Source of the DNA: Natronosporangium hydrolyticum
Lineage (GTDB): Bacteria; Actinomycetota; Actinomycetes; Mycobacteriales; Micromonosporaceae
NCBI RefSeq assembly: GCF_016925615.1
Contig: NZ_CP070499.1
Coordinates: 4,650,001-4,714,000, forward strand
Direction: 5' to 3'
Length of the DNA: 64,000 nucleotides
Shown: piece by piece, positions 33,429 to 43,000 of the stretch
Position numbering within the stretch: the stretch's first letter is position 1
Layout: each line of letters starts with the position of its first letter
Program-made: the position numbers and the translations under genes
Notes under the pieces: generated by a model
What the model saw: only the letters and a program-made list of their open reading frames with translations
What the model was told of the DNA's origin: nothing
Database searches by the model: none

Positions 33429-35021
33429 GTGGGCGCCGCCTCCACTAACGTCGCCAGCCGCCCGTTGACAATGCTGGTAATGTGCCTGGCCCTGTTTATG
33501 TCCCTTCTGGAGAGCACGGCGCTCAGCCTGGTATTGCCCGCCATCCAGGCGGATCTCCGTGCCGACCTGGCCAGCGTGATCTGGGTGGCGAATGCGTTCA
33601 TGGTGGTCTTCGCAGCGCTGCTCCTGCCAGCTGGCGCTCTCGGCGACCGGTGGGGACCAGCCCCGACCTTCCTTGTCGGGGTAGCGGTCTTCACCACCGG
33701 TTCCGCGGTCTGCGCCTACGCTCCCGACCTCGAAATTCTGATCGTCGGCCGGTTGGTGCAGGGAATTGGTGCGGCGCTCGTGGTGCCGCAGACCCTGGCG
33801 ATCCTGACCCTGACTTTTCCGGGTTCACGGGATCGCGCAAAGGCCTTCGGCATCTGGTCGGGAGTCTCGGGCCTGGCACTCATCCTGGGCCCGGTCATCG
33901 GCGGTGTACTCGCCCACACCTGGGGCTGGCGTGCCGTATTCCTCATCAACCTACCGATCGGACTGCTCACGCTCCTGCTCGGCGCGGCAGTGCTACGGAG
34001 CCCAGAGCTCCGGGGTAGCGCGAAGCCGGACGCTAGCCTGCCCCAAACGCCTCGTCCCGGCCTGGACCCGGCCGGCCAACTGCTTACCATCACCGGCCTC
34101 GGGGCGCTGACCTTCACCCTGATAGAGGGCTCCCGGCTCGGTTGGCTATCCCCACTGATCATTACTTGCGCGGCCATCGCCGTCGCCGCGCTTACCGCCC
34201 TGGTGGTGGTTGAACGTAGGGTCCGCGCCCCGATGATCCGGCTGGAGCTCTTCCGCTACCGGACCTTCGCCGCCGCCGCTGCAGTCCTAGCACTCACCGC
34301 ATTTGGGATGTATGCGGCGTTCCTTCTGCTCAGCCTGCTGCTCCAGCAGGTACTCGGCTACACGCCGGCGGAGGCGGGAATCCGATTCCTCCCGGCCATG
34401 CTCTCCGTAATCGTTGCCTCGCTACTCGGCGGACTCGTCGCAGGCCGACTAGGCTCCAGATTGCCGACCGCCGCCGGTACCGCACTAATCGGCGGCAGCC
34501 TGCTGCTGATTAGCCAGGAGGTGGGCCGGTCCGACTACCAGGACTGGTGGCCACTGCTGATCCTTCTCGGCCTCGGTATCGGCCTTACGATCCCGCCGGC
34601 TCACAGCGCACTTATGGGTAGCGTGCCTTCAGAGCGAACCGCGATCGCCTCGGCGACCGGCGAGACCGGCAAGCAGGTTGGGGCGTTGGTGGGAATCGCT
34701 GTTCTCACCGCCCTGGTGACCGCCGGTTACCAGCGCACGGCCGCCGCTGGCGCCGATTCCGCTGGGCTCACTACCGCCAACCCGGCCGACCTTGCCCGGA
34801 TACCCGGGGAAGGACTCGAAGCCAGCACCGACTCGCGGGCTGAGGCACTCGTCATCGAAGCGCTCGCCAGCGGAATCCGATGGGGACTACTCGCGGCCGC
34901 AGCCGCGGCCTTCGCCGCCACACTGCTGGCACTGTTTATCCGCGAGGAGCGGGGGGCCGCCAGCCAACCTGCGGATGCGCCGACCGCCGCCCGCGGAACT
35001 GACCCACCGTCATCCAGTTGA
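33429..35021 (+). CDS. MFS drug exporter, DHA2 (EmrB/QacA) family
   Basis: The protein has 530 residues. GTG 33429 is chosen because AAGGAG lies six bases upstream; the frame extends further upstream without coding character. It shows FMSLLESTALSLVLPAIQADL (TM1, DHA2 pattern), GALGDRWGPAPTFLVGVAVF (motif A), GRLVQGIGAALVVPQTLAI, and LILGPVIGGVLAHTWGWRAVFLINLP (motif C). About 14 TM helices are expected. Proton-driven export of the product of one of the adjacent clusters, giving self-resistance, is the likely role. Confidence 0.9.
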   Translation: MGAASTNVASRPLTMLVMCLALFMSLLESTALSLVLPAIQADLRADLASVIWVANAFMVVFAALLLPAGALGDRWGPAPTFLVGVAVFTTGSAVCAYAPDLEILIVGRLVQGIGAALVVPQTLAILTLTFPGSRDRAKAFGIWSGVSGLALILGPVIGGVLAHTWGWRAVFLINLPIGLLTLLLGAAVLRSPELRGSAKPDASLPQTPRPGLDPAGQLLTITGLGALTFTLIEGSRLGWLSPLIITCAAIAVAALTALVVVERRVRAPMIRLELFRYRTFAAAAAVLALTAFGMYAAFLLLSLLLQQVLGYTPAEAGIRFLPAMLSVIVASLLGGLVAGRLGSRLPTAAGTALIGGSLLLISQEVGRSDYQDWWPLLILLGLGIGLTIPPAHSALMGSVPSERTAIASATGETGKQVGALVGIAVLTALVTAGYQRTAAAGADSAGLTTANPADLARIPGEGLEASTDSRAEALVIEALASGIRWGLLAAAAAAFAATLLALFIREERGAASQPADAPTAARGTDPPSSS

Positions 35022-35055
35022 CCCCGGCGCTCGCTCTACCACGGGTAGTCCCCCC

Positions 35056-35070
35056 CTGGCCACCGGCCAG
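35056..35070. terminator. Short hairpin between convergent genes
   Basis: CTGGCC-ACC-GGCCAG forms a 6-bp GC stem with a 3-nt loop. It lies between the MFS stop (35021) and the stop of the FAD monooxygenase gene (35079), which ends the large minus-strand operon. No U-tract is present. Confidence 0.35.
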
Positions 35071-35078
35071 CGGCGGAC

Positions 35079-36281
35079 TTAAGGCCGCTGTGCCGCCATC
35101 CCGTAGTACAACTCCGGCGGTTCTTGGATCTGTCGCCACATCTGTGGGGCTTTGGCGGCAATGACTAGCTTGCCTACACGGGTGAAGGCCCACCGCAGCA
35201 GCGAATTCCGGATGGGCTTGAAACTGTTCGCCCGGAGTACCTGCTGTCGGATCCACCATACCCGTTGCCGGCGACGTTCCTCGTAGTGGCGCAGGCCCGA
35301 GGGCACATCGGCAGAGACCGCGAGTGAGTCGGCGAGCACCACGCCATCCTCAATGGCCTGGCAAGCCCCTTGGCCGAGCTCGGTCGGCATCGCATGCGCG
35401 GCGTCCCCCAACAATGTCACTCGGCCATCACCCCAGTTGTCTAGCCATGGCAGATAGAAGACATGGGTGCGGCTCGCCACCTCGGGCGGCGTATGGGCGA
35501 CAAATGTCGATGGCAACTCGCCGAGCTCATCGGCGAGTTCTCTCGCGCGCTGCCACGGCCCCTGCGGATCGTCGCCCTCGGCAGGGCGCCGGTAGGATAG
35601 TGTCCACACCACTCGGTCTCCTCCGACCAGCCAAGCGCCACCGCCTATCCCGGTCGCTGGGTCGGAGAACAGGTGAACGATGCCACGCTGCAGGCCGCAG
35701 GTGCCGACGGTAAGTCCGCGGTAGGTGGACCGGCCGGTGTCGAGGGGCTGAAGACCTTGATGCATCTGGTTGAGGACGGTCGAGCGCACCCCGTCGGCCC
35801 CGACGAGGCCGGCTCCGGCCACATCCTCGCCATTGCCAAGCCGGACGGCCACCCGGTCGGCATCGTGACGATACCCGACCACCGGTACGCCGTAGGTGAT
35901 CTCGATACCCACGCCGCGGCAAGCGTCCGCGAGCATCCGAATCAGGTCGCCCCGTCCGATACCGAGCGCAGGTTCTGCTTCTGGTGGCACCACCTTCCCC
36001 ATCTCCATCCGGAATATCAGCCGCTGACGAGGATCGCGGTTCTCTGCCGCGAGAAGCCGGTCGCCGATGCTTTCGAGCTGCGTCCCCAGCCCCAGGCCAG
36101 CGAGCAAGGTGGTCGCATTCGCCCAGATGGTGTGGCCGAAACCAGCGGAACGATCGATCTCGTCGGCGCTACGACGCTCGTATACCCGCACTGGGATGCT
36201 GTTTCTGGCCATTGCTAAGGCAGCGGTAAGGCCACCCACACCAGCGCCCGCGACAATCATCGGCTGCGAACGGTCGATCAT
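35079..36281 (-). CDS. FAD-dependent monooxygenase (group A), paralogue 1
   Basis: The protein has 400 residues. Start ATG 36281 has GGAGG five bases upstream and overlaps the methyltransferase stop (ATGA). It shows VAGAGVGGLTAALAMARN (FAD), GADGVRSTVL (DG motif) and VTLLGDAAHAMPTELGQGACQAIEDGVVLAD (GD motif), the layout of aromatic-ring hydroxylases and epoxidases such as salicylate hydroxylase-like enzymes. It hydroxylates or epoxidises an aromatic or polyene substrate with NAD(P)H and O2. Its closest relative in the window is the second monooxygenase at 38829-40064. It is the last gene of cluster 2. Confidence 0.88.
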   Translation of the reverse strand: MIDRSQPMIVAGAGVGGLTAALAMARNSIPVRVYERRSADEIDRSAGFGHTIWANATTLLAGLGLGTQLESIGDRLLAAENRDPRQRLIFRMEMGKVVPPEAEPALGIGRGDLIRMLADACRGVGIEITYGVPVVGYRHDADRVAVRLGNGEDVAGAGLVGADGVRSTVLNQMHQGLQPLDTGRSTYRGLTVGTCGLQRGIVHLFSDPATGIGGGAWLVGGDRVVWTLSYRRPAEGDDPQGPWQRARELADELGELPSTFVAHTPPEVASRTHVFYLPWLDNWGDGRVTLLGDAAHAMPTELGQGACQAIEDGVVLADSLAVSADVPSGLRHYEERRRQRVWWIRQQVLRANSFKPIRNSLLRWAFTRVGKLVIAAKAPQMWRQIQEPPELYYGMAAQRP

Positions 36282-36883
36282 TGAGTCCTCCTGGTCATCC
36301 ACAGCATTAAGGTGTTCGGGCGGGTCGGCAGGTACTCGATGTCGAAGCACTCGCCAAAGAGGGCCTTCTCCTCCCCCGGAGCGAGCATCGGCGCAATCGT
36401 TGCCGGCCAGCGTTTCTTCGACTTGTCGCCCTGAAACGCCCAGATCAGCACTACCGAACCCGGCCGACTGATGCGGTGGATCAACCGCACCGCTGCCTCG
36501 CGATCCTCCTGCTCGGTGTCGTCGACCACACCGAAGTCGCAGATCAGGTCGAAAGTGCGGGTCATGCCGGGTACCTCGGGAGCTGTCAAGTCTGCCTGAT
36601 AGAAGTGGCAACGGTGGGCGACGCCAGCAGCCTCCGCCCGAGCAGTTGCCCGACGAATCGCCACTGGCGAGAAGTCCACTCCCACTACCGGGTCGAAACC
36701 CTTGCTCGCGAGATACACAGACTCAGCACCCGTGCCACAACCCAGATCGGCGACAGCCGGGTAGTCGGCTGGCGTGAGCCTGCCAGCGTCGACAAGCTCC
36801 GTGAGTACGGGTCGGCAACCAGTGTCCCAGGGCGCCACCTTCAGGCGATACAGGGTGTTATAGAAGCCTGGACGAAAACGCAT
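36278..36883 (-). CDS. Class I SAM-dependent methyltransferase (small)
   Basis: The protein has 201 residues. It shows APWDTGCRPVLTELVDAG near the N-terminus, motif I AVADLGCGTGAESVYLASKG, the acidic loop end VVGVDFSPVAIRRA, and HRCHFYQADL and FDLICDFGVVDD for motifs II-IV. The APWDxGxP opening recalls thiopurine-type/TehB-like small methyltransferases. Its target (an O, N or S atom of the NRPS-PKS product) is not deducible. It is coupled to monooxygenase 1 and separated by 32 nt from the thioesterase. Confidence 0.8.
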   Translation of the reverse strand: MRFRPGFYNTLYRLKVAPWDTGCRPVLTELVDAGRLTPADYPAVADLGCGTGAESVYLASKGFDPVVGVDFSPVAIRRATARAEAAGVAHRCHFYQADLTAPEVPGMTRTFDLICDFGVVDDTEQEDREAAVRLIHRISRPGSVVLIWAFQGDKSKKRWPATIAPMLAPGEEKALFGECFDIEYLPTRPNTLMLWMTRRTQ

Positions 36884-36915
36884 CTACAAGTCCTCTCGTT
36901 TCTGGACGACATAGA

Positions 36916-37638
36916 CTAGTGCACATCGCTCGCTAGCGCGGCAAGCAGGTCATCGACGACCCCTGCCAACAAGGCATCGGTCTCGTGGTGCAGAAAAAAG
37001 TGGCCGCCGGGAAGGACTCGCACCGCGCAGTGTGCGCTGGTCTGCTCCTGCCACGGCGATAGGGTCGATACCTCGGCTTCCGGATCCGTCAGCCCACCGT
37101 AGACCGTCAACGGGCAACTCAACCGGGGTGTCGGCCGGTACCGATAGGTGTCAGCCGCCTCGAAGTCAGCCCGAATAATCGGCGCGAACAGCTCCAGAAG
37201 CTCCTCATTGGCGAGGATCTCTTCCGGGGTACCCGCCAGGTCCCGCAGTCGCCGCTTGAACTCGGGCATGGGCAGCTGGTAGTCGGTCTCCGGAGAAGGC
37301 GGCAGCTGCGGAGCACCGTGTCCGGAGACGATTACGTGGGCCGGAACCCGCCGATGCAGGTGCTCAAGGCGCCGGGCCAACTCAAAGGCGATCAGTGCCC
37401 CAAGGCTGTGCCCAAACAAGGCGAATGGACGATCCACTCGCGGTAGGACCGCCCCGAGTGCGTCATCGGTGAGTGCGTTTACCCGGGTCAACAACGGCTC
37501 GGCGATGCGCGCCCCGCGACCGGGCAGCTCCAGAGGTACTACCTGGATCGGCTCGGGGACGCGGTGCGCCCACTCACCATAGACCCGGGGAGCCGAACCA
37601 CCGGCATAGGGAAGGCAGAAGAGCAGCAGGTCAGACAT
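36916..37638 (-). CDS. Type II thioesterase of cluster 2
   Basis: The protein has 240 residues. It shows LLFCLPYAGGSAPRVY, the nucleophile elbow FALFGHSLGALIAFELAR, Asp in YGGLTDPEAE and His in LPGGHFFLHHE. It removes misprimed acyl groups from carrier domains of the adjacent assembly line; final release is by the TD domain, so this is probably an editing enzyme. The start lies three bases beyond the acyl-CoA dehydrogenase stop. Confidence 0.9.
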   Translation of the reverse strand: MSDLLLFCLPYAGGSAPRVYGEWAHRVPEPIQVVPLELPGRGARIAEPLLTRVNALTDDALGAVLPRVDRPFALFGHSLGALIAFELARRLEHLHRRVPAHVIVSGHGAPQLPPSPETDYQLPMPEFKRRLRDLAGTPEEILANEELLELFAPIIRADFEAADTYRYRPTPRLSCPLTVYGGLTDPEAEVSTLSPWQEQTSAHCAVRVLPGGHFFLHHETDALLAGVVDDLLAALASDVH

Positions 37639-37641
37639 ATG

Positions 37642-38832
37642 TCACTCCGCCGCCTGGTCGCTCGGTTGGCTCGGTCGTTGAAACTCGAGTGTGCTGTAGA
37701 TCGTCCGAAACTGCATGTTGGAGGTTCCTTCATAGATCTTCCCGGCCTTTGCGTCCCGATAGAACTTCGCCACCGGGTAGTCCGAAACATACCCATTTCC
37801 TCCCAGCGTCTCTACCGATTGGCTCGCAGCCCGCTCGGCCACCTCGGCGGCGAAGTACTTGGCCATGGCTGCCTCCCGTAGTCGCTCTGCCGGAGCGCCG
37901 CCCCGCTGAATGAGCCGGGCTGTGTTGTAGAGGAGGGTTCGGGCTGCCGCGAGTTCGGCGGCGATCCTTGCCAACGGGAAAGAGACGCCCTGGAAGTCCC
38001 CAATTGGCTGGCCGAATTGATGCCGGGCCCCCGCGTAGCCGACAGCTGCCGCAAGCGCACCGTCGGCTAGGCCCACCTGCTGGGCGGCGATTCCAAGCTT
38101 CCCGATGGCGAGAGTCTCGGCTGCCAGCACTTCGCCGCCGCCCACGCCGCCCACCACGTCGGCTCGTTTGACCTTCACATCGGTGAGACGCACCTCGCAG
38201 GTTGCGCTCGCCCGGAGGCCGAGCTTCGTGATCGGCTCGCCGACTTCCACGCCGGTCAGCTCTCGCTCGACCAGGAAAGCGGTCAGACCTTGCCCATGCA
38301 GCTTCGCGAAGACGAGGAACAAGCCGGCCTCCCGGGCACTGCTTGTCCAGCACTTGGTCCCCGACAACCGGTACCCCGGCCCGTCTGGGTAGGCGGTGGT
38401 CTCCATCGCGAAGGCGTCGCTGCCGGCCGCTGCTTCGGAGATGGCGTAAGCGGCCACCGTGCGGGTTGCCAGCCGAGGCAGCTGCCGGCGTCGCTGGTCG
38501 CCGCTGCCATGCCGCAACAGTGCGCTGGCGACCAGTGCATTTTGCACATCGACCAGGACTGCCACTGAAGGATCCACCCGAGCCACTTCGGCGATCCCCA
38601 GCACAACCTGGAAGAGGTCACCGCCAACCCCGCCGTATGCGGCCGGAATCTCGATCCCCATCAGGCCGGCTTTGAACAGCTCTCGTAGCAGGTCGGGATC
38701 CACCTGGCCGGTCTCGTCCATGCTCCGGACCCGGGGTCCGATCGACCCAGCCGCGAAATCGGCCACGGTCGCTCGCCACCGCTCGTCGGCTGGCGGCAAC
38801 CAGGTCAACGGCGCGGGCGTGTCGGTCGTCAT
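37642..38832 (-). CDS. Acyl-CoA dehydrogenase-like flavoenzyme of cluster 2
   Basis: The protein has 396 residues from ATG 38832 (ATGA overlap with monooxygenase 2; the frame upstream is antisense low complexity). It shows AYAISEAAAGSDAFAM, TKCWTSSAREAGLFLVFAK, KLGLRASATCEVRLTDV, RHQFGQPIGDFQ and a canonical KIYEGTSNMQ with the catalytic Glu, unlike the cluster 1 enzyme. It could desaturate an acyl starter for the FAAL, oxidise a thiazoline to a thiazole (the second Cys module lacks an Ox domain), or introduce a dehydroamino acid. These cannot be told apart here. Confidence 0.88.
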   Translation of the reverse strand: MTTDTPAPLTWLPPADERWRATVADFAAGSIGPRVRSMDETGQVDPDLLRELFKAGLMGIEIPAAYGGVGGDLFQVVLGIAEVARVDPSVAVLVDVQNALVASALLRHGSGDQRRRQLPRLATRTVAAYAISEAAAGSDAFAMETTAYPDGPGYRLSGTKCWTSSAREAGLFLVFAKLHGQGLTAFLVERELTGVEVGEPITKLGLRASATCEVRLTDVKVKRADVVGGVGGGEVLAAETLAIGKLGIAAQQVGLADGALAAAVGYAGARHQFGQPIGDFQGVSFPLARIAAELAAARTLLYNTARLIQRGGAPAERLREAAMAKYFAAEVAERAASQSVETLGGNGYVSDYPVAKFYRDAKAGKIYEGTSNMQFRTIYSTLEFQRPSQPSDQAAE

Positions 38833-40064
38833 GCTTCCCGGCTCTGTGCCGCCGCCGCCAGGGGCGTGTCCGCGGCCGTCAGCTCCGGAACCCGCTGCAT
38901 CGTCCGCCACATTGGCTTCTCTGCCAAGGACAGGTAGGCGCGGGCAAGCTGCCGCATCATCCAACGCAGCAACACATTTGTGGGCTCGGGCGCTGTTGCC
39001 ACCTGAACCGACTGCGCCCGCACCCACTTCACCCGATCGAACCGTCGCTGCTCATAATCGCGTAGTGCCGCTGGGAGCTGTCCCGGCGTCGAAAAGTCAC
39101 GCGCGGCCAATGCGTCGGCCAGCACCACCGCGTCCTCGATCGCTTGGCAGGCCCCCTGCCCGAGATCATTAGGCATCGCGTGGGCGGCGTCGCCAAGTAA
39201 CGTCACGAGACCCTCGCCCCAGTGCTGATGCCATTCGTGATACCAGATGTCCGTCCGAATGATCGCCTCGTCGGAGGTTCGGGCGACTCGGTCTCGGATC
39301 GCGGCCGGCATCACTCGCGCCAGCTCCATCGCCCGCGCTTGTTGCTGCCCGGGCTCATCCCGCTCGCCCGCGGGGGCCCGCACGGACAAGGTCCACGCCG
39401 CGCGGTCATCAGCGATCGGGTAGACCCCACCGCCGATACCGCTAGCGTCGTCCCGAAACAGCTGCGGCACCCCGGGCGGCAGATCCTTGGCGCCTTGAGC
39501 CACTCCCCGGTAAGTGGTGCGCCCGATGTAGCGCTCCGGGATCCGGCCATGCAACTGCCCGAGCACCGCCGACCGCACACCGTCTGCGCCGACCAACGCG
39601 GCCCCGACCACCGGCTGATCCGTGGTCGCCACTACAACGTGGTCCGGGGCGGTCTGATACCCGGTGACCCCGACACCGTAATTCACTTCGATGCCACGAT
39701 CCCGGCAGGCCGACATCAAGATGTCGGCGAGGTCAAACCGCCCGATCGACAGGGACGGCAGGGCACCGGGATGAATGTGCTTGTTTGTAGAGAGGAGAAA
39801 CCGTGGCCGCCCTTTCGCATCGTAGCTGTGGATGGCGTGGATCTGCTGGCTCCGAGCGAGCAGCTGCTTGGTCAGACCCAGCCAGCCCAGCGGGGTAGCT
39901 GCATTGCTCCACACCGTCAGCCCGCTGCCGGGCGCACCCAGAATGTCCTCCTCAGTGCGGCGTTCATACACGGCGACCGGGACTCCGTTGCGATGCATCG
40001 CCAGCGCCGCCGTAAGGCCACCGATCCCGCCCCCGGCGACGATAATCGGACGATCGAGGTTCAT
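38829..40064 (-). CDS. FAD-dependent monooxygenase (group A), paralogue 2
   Basis: The protein has 411 residues from ATG 40064, overlapping the NRPS stop (ATGA). It carries VAGGGIGGLTAALAMHRNGV, GADGVRSAVLGQL and LLGDAAHAMPNDLGQGACQAIEDAVVLAD. It aligns through most of its length with paralogue 1 (same YERRT/YERRS, GQGACQAIED and ALRDYEQRR/GLRHYEERR blocks), implying gene duplication within the operon. The two probably oxidise different positions of one product or successive states of one position. Confidence 0.88.
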   Translation of the reverse strand: MNLDRPIIVAGGGIGGLTAALAMHRNGVPVAVYERRTEEDILGAPGSGLTVWSNAATPLGWLGLTKQLLARSQQIHAIHSYDAKGRPRFLLSTNKHIHPGALPSLSIGRFDLADILMSACRDRGIEVNYGVGVTGYQTAPDHVVVATTDQPVVGAALVGADGVRSAVLGQLHGRIPERYIGRTTYRGVAQGAKDLPPGVPQLFRDDASGIGGGVYPIADDRAAWTLSVRAPAGERDEPGQQQARAMELARVMPAAIRDRVARTSDEAIIRTDIWYHEWHQHWGEGLVTLLGDAAHAMPNDLGQGACQAIEDAVVLADALAARDFSTPGQLPAALRDYEQRRFDRVKWVRAQSVQVATAPEPTNVLLRWMMRQLARAYLSLAEKPMWRTMQRVPELTAADTPLAAAAQSREA

Positions 40065-43000
40065 CGTTTCCTCCCGTCATTTGTCGGCCTCCCGTTGACC
40101 GGCGATGGGGTGGAAGGCGGTGATAGAAAACCGGTCGTAGTCATGGTGTCGACGTATCGGCCCAGCACCTCGGCGTCTACCACCGGCGGCGGGAGCTCTT
40201 CCCCAAGCAACCGCCGGGTGTTGGTGGTGTCGAAGACCGGTTCATCGGGGATGCCGTCGCCACTTTCGATCATCGGTCCGTAGACCATCGCCACCGGAGC
40301 AAGCCGATCATCGCCTTCTTCGAGGGCGGCGAGTACCGCCGCATACCACTCGGTCGGCGGAACCCGACGAGCCGGCCAACCGCGGCTGACGAGCACCTCC
40401 GCTAGCTCGGCGATCCTCACCTTGCGAGCCAGTGAGAAGTGGAAAGTACGGCCGTTGGACGCTCGGCGGCCAGCCAGCCGGCAGATCGCGGCTGCGAGGT
40501 AGTCGACCGGTACCAGGTCGGTTGCCATCCCCCGGTCAGGCACCAGCCCGGTCACGACACAGGCCCGAATCACCTGGCTCACCAGGTCATCCGTGCTACA
40601 GATGCCGGTATGCCGATCGCCGCCGATCCGGCCCGGCCGGTAGACCGCCACCGGCAGCCCACGACTCCGCGCCAGCGCCACAATTTTTTCGGCGACCCAC
40701 TTGCTTTGTGCATAACCGCTGTCCTGCGGTGGGGGCGGATTGTCGGGCAGGTGTCCCTCGCACAGCCGGTCGGGGGCCAGGCCGGCTTCCTCGCCAGGCT
40801 CGGCGAGTCCGGCAAAAACTGACATGGTGGACACGTAGTGCACCGGGATCGGACGCTCCAGAGTCGCGAGCCGAAGAACCTCCACAGTGCCCTGGACGTT
40901 TACCTCCCGCAACATTGAGTATGGGCGAGAGAAGTCGACCAGCGCGCCGCAGTGATAGATCACATCAATCTGCCGGGCGAGCGCAACGAAGTCGCCCTCG
41001 GCAAGGCCAAATCGCAAGGCGCCCAGGTCACCCGCGATCGCACGTACGCGGCTCCGCCACTCCGGAGACCAACGGTGGAGCTCGGCCAGCCGCTGCTCCA
41101 GCCGCTGCTGCGCCTCGGCGTCATCGGCGCCACGGACCAGGCACCACACCGTCTCCCCGGAGGCGACCAGTTGTTCGACCAAGGAACCACCCAGGAAACC
41201 GGTGGCTCCGGTGACCAGGCACACCGAGGCGCCCGAGGGCCACTGAACCTGTCCAATCGGCTGAATGTCCGCGGGTAGCGAAACCTCGGCGTGTAGCGTC
41301 GCCGCATGCTCGGCCGCTGCCGTCGCCAGGTCGATCGCGCCGGCCTGGTCGAGATACTCAGCCAATGCCGCCACTTGAGGACGCTCGAACAGCACCCGGA
41401 GCGGTAGCTCGACACCCCAGAGTTGCCGGACCTTGGCATGCAACCGTGCCGCCAGCAGAGAATGCCCACCTAGGCTGAAGAAGTCGTCCTCGCGGCCGAC
41501 CTGCTCGACCTTGAGAGCTTCCGCCATCAGCCGCGCCAGCCGTCGCTCAGTTCCGGTACGGGGCGCCACATAGGCGCGCCGAGTTCCGTGACTGTCCGGG
41601 GCTGGCAATGCCCGCCGGTCGACCTTGCCATTGGGGGTGAGCGGGAGCGTAGGGAGCACCACCACCGCAGCAGGAACCATGTACTGGGGCAGCCGTTCCT
41701 GGACCGCTTCCCGCACCTGCGCCGCCAACAGGTCCCGGGCCGGCAGCTCCGGACCTGCCTCGTCCGCTGCCGCCGGCTCCGAGGGCATCGTCACGTAGCC
41801 CACAATCCGCTGGTCGTTGGGGCTATCTTCGCGGATCGCGGCGACCGCCTCCGCTACCAGGGGATGGGTCCGCATCGCCGCTGCGATTTCGCCCAGTTCG
41901 ATCCGGAAACCCCGCACCTTGACCTGGTCGTCAATTCGCCCGATGAACTCTAGGTTCCCGTCGGGCAGCCACCGCACGACATCGCCGGTGCGGTAGAGGC
42001 GCTCGTTGGTTCCGGGGTGCGTGAGAAAGGCGACCGCGGTCTGGTCCGGACGACGCAGGTACCCCCGCGCAAGGCCGGCTCCCCCGAGGTAAAGCTCGCC
42101 CGGCACCCCCACCGGGCACGGACGCAGCTCCGGGTCATAGACCCGCGCAATGGTGTTGACGATTGGTCGGCCAATCGGCGGGTGCCCGCCACCAACGATC
42201 TCATCGGTCACCGTCGAGAAGACGGTGCACTCGGTGGGGCCATATCCGATCAGGAACCTCTTCCGGCCGCCCCAGGCTTCGGCCACCTCAGCGGGACAGT
42301 CTTCGCCGCCGGAGCCAACCACCTCGACGGTGGGCAGGTGCTCCGGCGCTAGGTGGGCCAACAACGACGGAGGGATGAAGGTGAAGGTGACCCGCTGCCG
42401 GTTGATCAACTGTACGATTTCCACTCCGCCGGCCAGGTCCGCGGGCTCCGGAATCACCAACGGCGCTCCGCCAAACAGGGTGAACACCATTTCTAGCACC
42501 GACACGTCGAAGCTGAACGGCGCAAACTGCAGCACCCGACTCTCCGCATGAAGTCCTGCCAGATGTCGGGTCAGCCACAGATTCACCACCGAGCGGTGTT
42601 CCACGCACACTCCCTTGGGTGTGCCGGTCGAGCCCGACGTATAGATCACGTACGCCAAGTCGCCGGGCCCGCACCGGCGCGGCGGATTACTGGTCGGGTG
42701 GTCGACGGCTGGCTCGTCATCCAGCCGGATCACCCGTGCCTGAGGTGCCGAAATGCGGTCAGCGAAACGTCCCTGGGTCAACACCAACTCCGCGGCGGCA
42801 TCCTCGATCAGCAGCGCAACTCGCTCGGGCGGGTAGCTCGGGTCGATCGGCAGGTAGGCGCCGCCGGCCTTGTGTACCGCCAAGACCGCCACGACCATCT
42901 CGACCGACCGCTCCACGACCACGGCGATCAGGTCGTCGGCACCGACGCCTGCATCGATTAGGAGGTGGGCGAGCTGATTCGCTCGTCTGTTGAGCTCAGC

